From positions 1-36,229 of the forward strand of contig JAFVQL010000060.1 of assembly GCA_017504785.1 (NCBI GenBank): 36,229 nucleotides of DNA, in the 5' to 3' direction. A program made the position numbers and the translations under genes. The stretch is from Clostridia bacterium. GTDB lineage: Bacteria > Bacillota > Clostridia > Oscillospirales > CAG-272. Position 1 is the first letter of the stretch. Each line of letters starts with the position of its first letter. A model generated the notes under the pieces. It had not been told where the DNA came from. It made no database searches and saw only the letters and a program-made list of their open reading frames with translations. Positions 1-6,503 of this stretch are shown here, piece after piece.

Positions 1-6
1 ATAGAA

Positions 7-744
7 ATGAAAATCTATGACGAGCTTGTGGCTCGTGGGCTGATTGCCCAGGTTACGGACGAGGCGGAAATTAAAAATCTCGTAAACGAAGGAAAAGCAA
101 CCTTCTATATCGGCTTCGATCCCACGGCGGACAGCCTTCACGTTGGTCACTTTATGGCACTCTGCCTTATGAAAAGATTGCAGATGGCAGGCAATAAGCC
201 CATCGTTCTGATCGGAGGCGGTACCGGACACATCGGTGACCCCTCGGGAAGAACCGATATGAGAACCATGATGACCTCGGAAACCATCCAGCACAACTGC
301 GACTGCTTCAAAAAGCAGATGGAAAAGTTTATCGAATTTGGCGATGATAAGGCCATTATGGTAAACAACGCCGATTGGCTTCTCGGCCTCAACTACGTGG
401 AGCTTCTGCGCGAAGTCGGTGCGTGCTTCTCCGTTAACCGCATGCTTACCGCAGAGTGCTACAAGCAGAGAATGGAAAAAGGACTTTCCTTCCTTGAATT
501 CAACTACATGATCATGCAGTCCTATGACTTCTACCATCTGTTCAAGCACTACGGCTGCAACATGCAGTTTGGCGGTGACGATCAGTGGTCCAATATGCTC
601 TACGGAACCGAGCTTATCCGCAAAAAGCTCGGCAAGGATGCTTATGCAATGACCATCAACCTTCTTCTTAACTCCGAAGGAAAGAAAATGGGAAAAACGC
701 AGAGCGGTGCCGTTTGGATTGATCCAAAGAAGACCACTCCCTAA
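7..744 (+). CDS. tyrS: Tyrosyl-tRNA synthetase, catalytic part (stop in frame)
   Basis: Class I aminoacyl-tRNA synthetase that charges tRNA-Tyr. The catalytic Rossmann domain is complete: the HIGH-type motif is HVGH at residues 45-48, the tyrosine-binding region lies around [12 protein letters not shown], and the KMSKS-type loop is KMGKT at 227-231. Translation stops at a TAA (742-744, codon 246) directly after KKTTP. In the family this position is followed by a Tyr-containing stretch (typically SPYEFYQ or similar), and the same frame continues without a shift into YQYSRNEGDKDV and on to a normal C-terminus at 1227. A single base change from TAC or TAT gives TAA. The ATG at 7 is the natural family start (MKIYDEL), but its ribosome binding site lies outside the window. 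Identity is certain; whether the gene is really broken is open. Confidence 0.95.
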   Translation: MKIYDELVARGLIAQVTDEAEIKNLVNEGKATFYIGFDPTADSLHVGHFMALCLMKRLQMAGNKPIVLIGGGTGHIGDPSGRTDMRTMMTSETIQHNCDCFKKQMEKFIEFGDDKAIMVNNADWLLGLNYVELLREVGACFSVNRMLTAECYKQRMEKGLSFLEFNYMIMQSYDFYHLFKHYGCNMQFGGDDQWSNMLYGTELIRKKLGKDAYAMTINLLLNSEGKKMGKTQSGAVWIDPKKTTP

Positions 745-1227
745 GAAAACTATCAGTACTCGAGAAACGAAGGCGATAAGGACGTTCTCAAGTGCATCCG
801 CATGCTCACCTTCCTTCCTCTGGAAGAGATTGATAAAATGGATGCGTGGGAGGGTGCTCAGCTGAACACCGCGAAGGAGATCCTTGCTTTCGAGCTTACC
901 AAAATGATCCACGGCGAGGAGGAAGCAATCGCCGCGCAGAATGCCGCACGCGCATTGTTCGGCGCAGGCAACAGTGCGCTTACTCCCTCCGTTGAAGTAG
1001 CGGAAGAATCTCTGGTCGATGGAAAGATCGATATCAATTCTCTGCTCGTTCTCGGTAAGATGGTTCCCTCGAGATCCGAGGGGCGCCGTGCGATCGAGCA
1101 AGGCGGTGTTACGGTGGAAGGCGAAAAGATCACCGATTTCAAGACAACCTTCACAAAGGAGCAGCTCGCCCAAGGCGTGCTTATCAAGCGCGGCAAGAAG
1201 AGCTTTGCAAAATTTATTCTGAAATAA
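745..1227 (+). CDS. tyrS: Tyrosyl-tRNA synthetase, C-terminal part with S4 domain (after in-frame stop)
   Basis: This is the in-frame continuation of tyrS after the TAA at 742-744. It holds the rest of the anticodon-side helical domain (LTFLPLEEIDKM onward) and the S4 RNA-binding domain at the end (SRSEGRRAIEQGG...VEGEKI). An ATG at 802 opens the frame, but no ribosome binding site precedes it and the conserved protein begins upstream of it, so it is unlikely to be an independent gene. The conserved sequence on both sides of the stop argues either for a sequencing error, a very recent nonsense mutation, or readthrough. The gene ends with TAA just before a strong terminator. Confidence 0.85.
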   Translation, partial: ENYQYSRNEGDKDVLKCIRMLTFLPLEEIDKMDAWEGAQLNTAKEILAFELTKMIHGEEEAIAAQNAARALFGAGNSALTPSVEVAEESLVDGKIDINSLLVLGKMVPSRSEGRRAIEQGGVTVEGEKITDFKTTFTKEQLAQGVLIKRGKKSFAKFILK

Positions 1228-1240
1228 TACACATAACGAA

Positions 1241-1277
1241 AGCGAGGCAGACTATGTTCTGCCTCGCTTTTTCTTTT
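1241..1277 (+). terminator. Rho-independent terminator of tyrS
   Basis: Perfect 11-bp stem AGCGAGGCAGA / TCTGCCTCGCT around the loop CTATGT, followed by TTTTTCTTTT. It lies 13 bases after the tyrS stop and also separates tyrS from the convergent EamA gene. Confidence 0.92.
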
Positions 1278-1326
1278 AAAAATCAAATATTTAGAACAAC
1301 AATAGCCATGACGCCTAACAACAAGC

Positions 1327-2169
1327 CTATTTTTGGCAAGTGGATAATTTTTCTTTATATACTGTCATTGACAAAACGGATGTCGTTATGATCGTGCCTG
1401 CCGAAACGATCGGAAACATAACGGAAGCCGCCATACGCAGAGAAAGGATCATAACCAAAAGATTCACCGCAGCGTTTGCCACACCGCAAACAAGGGCAGG
1501 CAATGCCCCACGCTTGATATATAAAAATATGCTCTTTTTTTCAAGCATCCACGCGAAAAGAAGAATGGAAACGAAGGTTACGCACAGCGCAACGATCATA
1601 AATTCGTTTTTATATGCGCCGTTAAATTTTAACTGCTGATCCTTTTGGAAGGTGGAGCATCCGCCGCCACCCACAAACGAAAGGCAAACGTACAGTGCCC
1701 ATTTCGCCGTCAACGGCTTCTTCGCTGCCGTTTCGGAGCTTTCTTTTTTCTTTCTGTTTTTTGTCGGATCCAAGCGAACGAGGAAGATCGAGATCATCAA
1801 AAGAACGATGCCGACCAAAAGCAAATAAGAAAACCGCTCTCCCCAAGCGATCAAGCCATAAATACTGGGAATTAAAAGTGAATAAGACGAGATCAGCGTT
1901 GTCAACGACAGGGGGCCTTCCTTGATTGCAAGAAAAGAAAAAAGGATGCTAAAGCTATACGTCAATGCAAACCCAAGAGCGTGCGGAACGATCGCCCAAG
2001 TAAAGCTTAACCTTCCACCGCTTGCCACCAAGAAAAACAAGAGTGCTGCCAATACGGAAATGGCAGAAAACGTATATGCACCGCCGGAATTTTTTTGGTT
2101 GTAGATCTTTTTTGTTAGGTGTTGCGTAGAAAGACCCAAGACAACGAAAGTCAGCAAAAATGCATTCAT
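1327..2169 (-). CDS. EamA/DMT-family membrane transporter, C-terminus frameshifted
   Basis: Ten-helix drug/metabolite-type transporter built from two EamA repeats; substrate unknown. The hydrophobic segments alternate regularly, and each repeat ends with the family's typical end pattern: an ISIFLVRL helix in the first half and SVLSMTVYKEKLS near the end of the second. Ribosome binding site GGAGG lies 7 bases before the ATG. The frame ends at KLSTCQK-stop, but another frame continues as QKIGLLLGVMAIVVLNI-stop down to 1283, exactly what the tenth helix of this family looks like. One missing A in the A5 run (1330-1334 on the plus strand) explains the shift; restored, the protein would be about 295 residues. 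The loss of one helix could inactivate the protein, or the base may be missing only in the assembly. Confidence 0.85.
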   Translation of the reverse strand: MNAFLLTFVVLGLSTQHLTKKIYNQKNSGGAYTFSAISVLAALLFFLVASGGRLSFTWAIVPHALGFALTYSFSILFSFLAIKEGPLSLTTLISSYSLLIPSIYGLIAWGERFSYLLLVGIVLLMISIFLVRLDPTKNRKKKESSETAAKKPLTAKWALYVCLSFVGGGGCSTFQKDQQLKFNGAYKNEFMIVALCVTFVSILLFAWMLEKKSIFLYIKRGALPALVCGVANAAVNLLVMILSLRMAASVMFPIVSAGTIITTSVLSMTVYKEKLSTCQK

Positions 2170-2195
2170 TAAGTATCCTCCGAATCAAATGCATC

Positions 2196-2219
2196 TATTT
2201 CGGTACAATTCCCGAAAAT
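2196..2219. promoter_or_regulatory. Possible operator upstream of the EamA gene
   Basis: Short inverted repeat TTTCGG-8 bases-CCGAAA lies about 30 bases before the EamA start codon. No convincing -35/-10 pair is visible around it, so a regulatory role is only a guess. Confidence 0.25.
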
Positions 2220-2240
2220 ACGTTTGTTAAAATACGAATC

Positions 2241-2280
2241 AAATAAAAAAACGGCGGAGCAAATCAAAGCTCTGCCGTTT
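2241..2280 (-). terminator. Rho-independent terminator of rpsU
   Basis: Stem AAACGGCGGAGC / GCTCTGCCGTTT (one mismatch when read leftward) with an eight-base loop; in the leftward transcript it is followed by a run of seven U. It begins 14 bases after the rpsU stop codon. Confidence 0.85.
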
Positions 2281-2294
2281 TCATTTAAAGCATA

Positions 2295-2471
2295 TTACTT
2301 ATACTTACGCTTTCTTGCAGCTTCCTGCTTCTTCTTGCGCTTTACACTGGGCTTCTCATAATGCTCTCTCTTGCGGAGCTCAGTCAAAACGCCGGACTTT
2401 ACGCACTGTCTCTTGAAACGACGAAGCGCGCTATCCAAAGTCTCGTTTTCTTTTACTCTGATTTCTGCCAT
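2295..2471 (-). CDS. rpsU: Small ribosomal subunit protein bS21
   Basis: Protein bS21 of the 30S subunit, 58 residues, very basic. The family pattern is clear: [20 protein letters not shown], then [18 protein letters not shown] and a lysine/arginine-rich end. The longer frame starting at 2516 is not used: the ATG at 2471 has GGAGGGG 8 bases upstream and matches the family N-terminus exactly. Transcription comes from a near-perfect promoter at 2531-2559 and ends at the terminator 2241-2280, so rpsU forms its own transcription unit, although reads from folD just upstream could also run in because no terminator separates them. Confidence 0.97.
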   Translation of the reverse strand: MAEIRVKENETLDSALRRFKRQCVKSGVLTELRKREHYEKPSVKRKKKQEAARKRKYK

Positions 2472-2530
2472 CTTTATTTCCCCTCCCTTCGCTGTGCAAA
2501 GAGATATCCATCTCATATAATCACTCGTTT

Positions 2531-2559
2531 ATTATACTTGATTTTTTTGTCTTTGTCAA
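2531..2559 (-). promoter_or_regulatory. Sigma-A promoter of rpsU
   Basis: On the minus strand TTGACA, a 17-base spacer and TATAAT: a full match to the housekeeping consensus, about 60 bases before the rpsU start. Confidence 0.9.
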
Positions 2560-2588
2560 TAGTTTTTACTGATTTTTCTTTAAAAAAC

Positions 2589-3443
2589 TTATTTTTCTTC
2601 AAGAATCTGCTTTTTTGCCGCAGTTAAAGTGTTTTTCATTAGGATCGCTATCGTCATAGGACCGACGCCACCGGGAACAGGCGTAATGGCAGAAGCCACC
2701 GCTTCAACCTCGCGCGTTGCAACGTCTCCCGCTAAAGCTCCATCGGGTAAACGGTTAATTCCAACGTCGATGACGACCGCACCGGGCTTCACCATATCCG
2801 CATGCACGAACTCGGCTTTTCCGATCGCAACCACCAAAATATCCGCTTGTCTTGTGATATCCGCAAGATTTTTCGTATGCGAATGACAAACCGTCACCGT
2901 GGCGTTTGCTTCAAGCATCAGATGCGCCATAGGTTTTCCAACGATGTTGCTACGGCCGAGGATCACACAGTGCTTACCGTCGATCTCCGTTTTGTAATAG
3001 CGAAGAAGCTCCATGACGCCCGCAGGCGTACAAGGCAAGAAATCATAATTTCCCGCTACAAGGCGACCGACGTTGGTCGGATGAAATGCATCTACGTCCT
3101 TTTTGGGATCGATTGCCAAAAGCACCTTTTCCTCCGAAATGTGACGAGGCAAAGGCAACTGAACCAAAATGCCATGAATTTCGGGCTTTTGATTCAAATC
3201 ACGAATCAATGCAAGAAGCTCGCTCTCCGTCGTTTCTTCCGAGAGTGCATATTCATACGAGGCAATGCCAACCGCAAGACAGGCTCTGTGCTTATTACGC
3301 ACGTAAACTGCGGAAGCGGGATCGTTTCCAACCACCACGACCGCCAGCGCGGGCGTTACACCCGTATCCTTTATAAAGCCTTCCACTTCTTGTTTTACGT
3401 TTTCTTTTACGTAAGCCGAAACAAGCTTGCCATCCATAGTCAT
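2589..3443 (-). CDS. folD: Bifunctional methylenetetrahydrofolate dehydrogenase/methenyltetrahydrofolate cyclohydrolase
   Basis: FolD interconverts 5,10-methylene-THF and 10-formyl-THF in the cytosol, using NADP(H), and supplies one-carbon units for purines and formyl-Met. The 284 residues match the usual length. Catalytic Tyr47 and Lys51 sit in YVRNK; the substrate-loop motif is ILVQLPLPRH; KDVDAFHP follows; the nucleotide-binding domain has LGRSNIVGKP; the signature PVPGGVGPMT is near the end. The start ATG at 3443 has AAAGGA upstream and lies 7 bases after the lgt stop, so the two genes are probably cotranscribed. No terminator follows; the rpsU promoter begins about 30 bases downstream. 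Confidence 0.97.
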   Translation of the reverse strand: MTMDGKLVSAYVKENVKQEVEGFIKDTGVTPALAVVVVGNDPASAVYVRNKHRACLAVGIASYEYALSEETTESELLALIRDLNQKPEIHGILVQLPLPRHISEEKVLLAIDPKKDVDAFHPTNVGRLVAGNYDFLPCTPAGVMELLRYYKTEIDGKHCVILGRSNIVGKPMAHLMLEANATVTVCHSHTKNLADITRQADILVVAIGKAEFVHADMVKPGAVVIDVGINRLPDGALAGDVATREVEAVASAITPVPGGVGPMTIAILMKNTLTAAKKQILEEK

Positions 3444-3450
3444 ATCCGTA

Positions 3451-4305
3451 TTATCCTTTTTTATTTGCCTTTACGTACAAAGGCTTATCCGTTTTCTTTA
3501 CTGCATGATAAATTAAAAATCCAAGGCAAAGCGCAAAAATTCCAATTGCCAGGACCTGAGAAATACGCAAATTGTCCAATCCGAAAATAGGAGGCAGATA
3601 CAGAGAATCCGTGCGTAAGCCTTCGATCCAAGCGCGGCCTAAGCCATACCAACCGCATACCGCGACGAAAACCTGTCCGTCATAACGGCGCTTGCTATAA
3701 AAAATATTGATAAGAACGAACCCGATAATGTTCCAAAGAGATTCGTAGAAAAAGCACGGATGCACCATCAAGGTTTCATATCCGGTCAAAAAGTTATTCA
3801 AAGACATGCGGCAGAAAATATCAGTTTCGTAGCCGAAAGCCTCGCCGTTGCAGAAATTGCCCCAGCGGCCGATCGCCTGCGCCAATATAATACCCGGCAT
3901 AGTGCAATCCGCAAATGCCATGAAATTTATCTTTTTGATCCTTGCCATCAGCAAGACTGCCAGCGCACCGCCGATGATACCGCCGTATATCGCCAAACCG
4001 CCGTCTCGAATCGAGATCCAATCTCTGAAGGTCGGAAAATCCTCAAGCTTGGTCAGGATATAATACAAACGGGCGCCGATAATGCCGACCGGAATTGCAA
4101 GCAAGGCAAAATCAATTACATCATCTCCGGAAATTCCTACCTGACGGGCGCGGAACATGCAGTACGCAACCGCCATGATCATACCGAGAGTGATGATAAC
4201 CGCATACCATGCGATCTCAACGCCGAAGATCGTAAAAGCAACGCTATCAACAGAAAAAGGTTGAATCCCAAGACCGGGAAAGCCTATTTGAGATATTCTA
4301 CTCAT
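3451..4305 (-). CDS. lgt: Phosphatidylglycerol-prolipoprotein diacylglyceryl transferase
   Basis: Integral membrane enzyme that moves diacylglycerol from phosphatidylglycerol to the lipobox cysteine of prolipoproteins, the first step of lipoprotein maturation. The 284 residues hold about seven hydrophobic segments. The Lgt signature GRWGNFCNGEAFG is at 146-158; the IRDGGLAIYGG loop (about 99-109) corresponds to the conserved substrate-side motif; HPCFFYESLWN and YGLGRAWIEGLR follow as usual. It begins 18 bases after the Rrf2 regulator and is followed by folD 7 bases on, so the three look like one operon. The ribosome binding site AAAGAGGAG is just upstream of the ATG. Confidence 0.97.
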   Translation of the reverse strand: MSRISQIGFPGLGIQPFSVDSVAFTIFGVEIAWYAVIITLGMIMAVAYCMFRARQVGISGDDVIDFALLAIPVGIIGARLYYILTKLEDFPTFRDWISIRDGGLAIYGGIIGGALAVLLMARIKKINFMAFADCTMPGIILAQAIGRWGNFCNGEAFGYETDIFCRMSLNNFLTGYETLMVHPCFFYESLWNIIGFVLINIFYSKRRYDGQVFVAVCGWYGLGRAWIEGLRTDSLYLPPIFGLDNLRISQVLAIGIFALCLGFLIYHAVKKTDKPLYVKANKKG

Positions 4306-4323
4306 AAAGCGCTCCTCTTTAAT

Positions 4324-4734
4324 TTAAATTTTTTTATTCATTGCATCCGCAATTGTAATTCCCGAAAGGCGCTTTGCAACGTCCGCACTGATGGAATTGA
4401 ATATATAATGATAGATACATGCGGTCTTATCGTTGTTTAAAGTACAGCCTTCTTCCCTATCGAGACAACGCACGATAGCGATCGGCCCATCGATCAGCTC
4501 GATGATCTTCAAAAGCGTGATCTCTTGCGGCGGCTGCTTTAAAAGATATCCACCCTTCACGCCCTTATATGATGCAACGATTCCATCGGTCACAAGCTTA
4601 TGCAAAATTTTCAAGGTGAACCGAAGCGTTACGGACGTTTCGTCTGAAAGTGTTTTCGCATCCACCACCTCGGAATGTCTAGCCAAAGCAGTAACGATAC
4701 GCAAAGCGTAATCGGATTCAGATGTAATTCTCAT
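4324..4734 (-). CDS. Rrf2-family transcriptional regulator with three cysteines
   Basis: Winged-helix regulator of 136 residues. The N-terminus MRITSESDYALRIVTALA is typical of Rrf2/IscR-type proteins, followed by the recognition helix region SVTLRFTLKILHKL and the wing KGVKGGYLL. Three cysteines at 90, 97 and 106 (C-X6-C-X8-C) sit where IscR, NsrR and RirA hold an Fe-S cluster, so it probably senses Fe-S, iron or redox state. No iscS/iscU genes are adjacent; it precedes lgt and folD, and mrp (an Fe-S carrier) lies elsewhere in the window. The ATG has GAGG 5 bases upstream. Its start is only about 20 bases past the prs terminator, so its promoter must overlap that terminator or the gene is read by leakage. 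The exact ligand cannot be told from sequence. Confidence 0.9.
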   Translation of the reverse strand: MRITSESDYALRIVTALARHSEVVDAKTLSDETSVTLRFTLKILHKLVTDGIVASYKGVKGGYLLKQPPQEITLLKIIELIDGPIAIVRCLDREEGCTLNNDKTACIYHYIFNSISADVAKRLSGITIADAMNKKI

Positions 4735-4754
4735 ATATCCTCATTTTAGCGGGT

Positions 4755-4797
4755 AAAAAACGGATTGGGTGCGGCAACACGCCAACACCCAATTCCG
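4755..4797 (-). terminator. Rho-independent terminator of prs
   Basis: In the leftward transcript a stem CGGAATTGGGTG / CACCCAATCCG (one bulged A) is followed by six U. It begins 14 bases after the prs stop codon and separates prs from the Rrf2 gene. Confidence 0.85.
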
Positions 4798-4811
4798 AAA
4801 ATTACCGTGTT

Positions 4812-5933
4812 TTACTTAACCTCTGCACTCTTATGCTTGTCCAAAATATTATGTATCTTTTTAGACTGATCCAAAAGATGACTGATCGTGCGGTCATGGT
4901 TCAAGGTGTCAATGATATATGCAACGTACTTGCACATATTTACCTCCTGATACCAATCGCGCTGCAAAAGCTCGGGCGTTCTGTATACAAGATTGGTCGT
5001 AAAGATTTTGGTGATTACCCCATCCGCATACGCCTTATCCATATTCTCAAGACCGTTGCAGAAAAGACCGAAGGTAGCGAAAACGAAGATACGGTTTGCG
5101 CCCTTTTCCTTAAGCTGCTGTGCAACGTCGATAACGGAGTCACCCGAGGAGATCATATCGTCTACGATGATAACGTCCTTACCCGCAACGTCTCTGCCGA
5201 GATATTCGTGTGCAACGATGGGGTTCTTGCCGTTTACGATAACGGAATAGTCTCTGCGCTTATAGAACATACCGAGGTCAATTCCCATAACGGACGAATA
5301 ATACATGCACTTGCTCATTCCGCCTTCATCGGGAGAAATGATCATGAGCTTATCGGGATCGATATCGATATCTCCGTAGGTATTCAGCATTGCCTTGATC
5401 ATCTGATACGAGGAACGAACGTTCTCAAAGCCGCAAAGCGGAATTGCATTCTGCACTCTCGGATCGTGAGCGTCAAAGGTGATAAGGTTCGTAACACCCA
5501 TGCTTACAAGCTCCTGAAGCGCCTGCGCGCAGTCAAGAGATTCTCTGCCCGAACGCTTATGCTGTCTTCCTTCATAGAGCATAGGCATAATAACGCTGAT
5601 GCGTCTAGCTTTACCGCCGATCGCGCCGATCACGCGCTTAAGATCCTGAAAATGATCGTCGGGGCTCATCGGAACCGTCATGCCATACATGTTGTAGGTA
5701 ACGCCGTGATTAAATACGTCGCAAATAATGTATACGTCATTTCCGCGCAAAGACTGGCGAATCGTTCCCTTCGCCTCACCGCTGCCAAAACGGGGGCAAG
5801 CGATATCCACCGTAAACGTTCCATCGTTGTCGTGGCGACGCCATTCCTTCAAATAAGCATCCACCTCAGCAGTGAAATCCTCACAACCACGCATGCCAAT
5901 AACACTAAGCTCGCCGCAAAGACTGTCTTTCAT
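4812..5933 (-). CDS. prs: Ribose-phosphate pyrophosphokinase, long divergent type
   Basis: Makes PRPP from ribose 5-phosphate and ATP for purine, pyrimidine, histidine, tryptophan and NAD synthesis. At about 373 residues it is longer than the usual 310-320. The PRPP-binding loop is clear in DVIIVDDMISSGDSVIDVA. The catalytic flexible-loop region reads YEGRQHKRSGRESLDCA where classical enzymes have ARQDRK, so the Asp is replaced by His; LITFDAHDPRVQNA matches the following histidine motif. The ATG at 5933 is chosen over 5972 because it has GGAGAG about 7 bases upstream. The gene has its own promoter (5991-6019) and terminator. The family is certain; the replaced residue suggests the divergent clostridial subgroup. 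Confidence 0.93.
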   Translation of the reverse strand: MKDSLCGELSVIGMRGCEDFTAEVDAYLKEWRRHDNDGTFTVDIACPRFGSGEAKGTIRQSLRGNDVYIICDVFNHGVTYNMYGMTVPMSPDDHFQDLKRVIGAIGGKARRISVIMPMLYEGRQHKRSGRESLDCAQALQELVSMGVTNLITFDAHDPRVQNAIPLCGFENVRSSYQMIKAMLNTYGDIDIDPDKLMIISPDEGGMSKCMYYSSVMGIDLGMFYKRRDYSVIVNGKNPIVAHEYLGRDVAGKDVIIVDDMISSGDSVIDVAQQLKEKGANRIFVFATFGLFCNGLENMDKAYADGVITKIFTTNLVYRTPELLQRDWYQEVNMCKYVAYIIDTLNHDRTISHLLDQSKKIHNILDKHKSAEVK

Positions 5934-5990
5934 ATTCACTCTCCGATTTTCTTCATGATTTTTAAAGAACATTATCTCTTAACAAATAAT

Positions 5991-6019
5991 ATTATATACT
6001 ATATGAGCCGTAAAGTCAA
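5991..6019 (-). promoter_or_regulatory. Sigma-A promoter of prs
   Basis: Minus strand TTGACT, 17-base spacer, TATAAT, about 60 bases before the prs start codon. Confidence 0.88.
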
Positions 6020-6089
6020 GAGAAAATACGAAAATCGAATCGTGTAAAAAAACTTTATATTTTGTATATTTTATGAGGAGGTTTGACCA

Positions 6090-6491
6090 ATGGCAGAATA
6101 CGGAACATTGCTTATACGCGCAACGACAGCATCCGGTGCATATCCGGTTCCCGGAGTCAATATCAGTATCACGGGTTCCTCGGAAATCGGCAGGGACACA
6201 AAAATTTCCGTTTTAACGGACGAGAACGGGGCCACGCAATCGTTATTGCTTCCCGCTCCCCCGCGCGCGCTTTCTCTATCCCCCGGGAATGGCGAGCGGG
6301 CATACGCAACCTACGATATTGAAATTTTTAAAGACGGTTACTATCGAAAAAAGCTTTTTGACGTAGCGATCTTTTCGGGCATCGCATCGTTTTTGCCCGT
6401 AAATATGATTCCGTCAACACCTTATAACACCGAGGAGAATATGCCTCGAGATAACGAAAATGCCATCATATCCGAAAACGATAGCTTGTAA
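6090..6491 (+). CDS. Small carboxypeptidase-regulatory-like beta-sandwich protein
   Basis: A 133-residue protein whose first ~110 residues read as a transthyretin-like (carboxypeptidase regulatory) fold: GTLLIRATTASGAYPVPGVNISIT, then VLTDENGATQSLLLP, YDIEIFKDGYYRKKLFDVAIFSG and FLPVNMIP. Such domains usually serve as stalks or adaptors rather than enzymes. The last ~25 residues are acidic and likely disordered. No signal peptide or membrane segment is visible. The ATG has GAGGAGG about 8 bases upstream. The stop overlaps the Shine-Dalgarno of the next gene, a SpoIID-like peptidoglycan-binding protein, which marks a tight operon. I know of similar small proteins beside peptidoglycan-binding genes in Clostridia, but none with a proven function. 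Confidence 0.75.
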   Translation: MAEYGTLLIRATTASGAYPVPGVNISITGSSEIGRDTKISVLTDENGATQSLLLPAPPRALSLSPGNGERAYATYDIEIFKDGYYRKKLFDVAIFSGIASFLPVNMIPSTPYNTEENMPRDNENAIISENDSL

Positions 6492-6503
6492 GGAGAGTCT
6501 TCG

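Noticed and set aside
742..744. Reassignment of UAA or UAG as sense codons
   Set aside because: Intact genes such as ffh, rpsP and khpA end in TAA and the SpoIID-like gene ends in TAG, each at the expected family length.
4833..6047. Plus-strand frame of 404 codons
   Set aside because: Shadow of prs, which has clear catalytic motifs on the minus strand.
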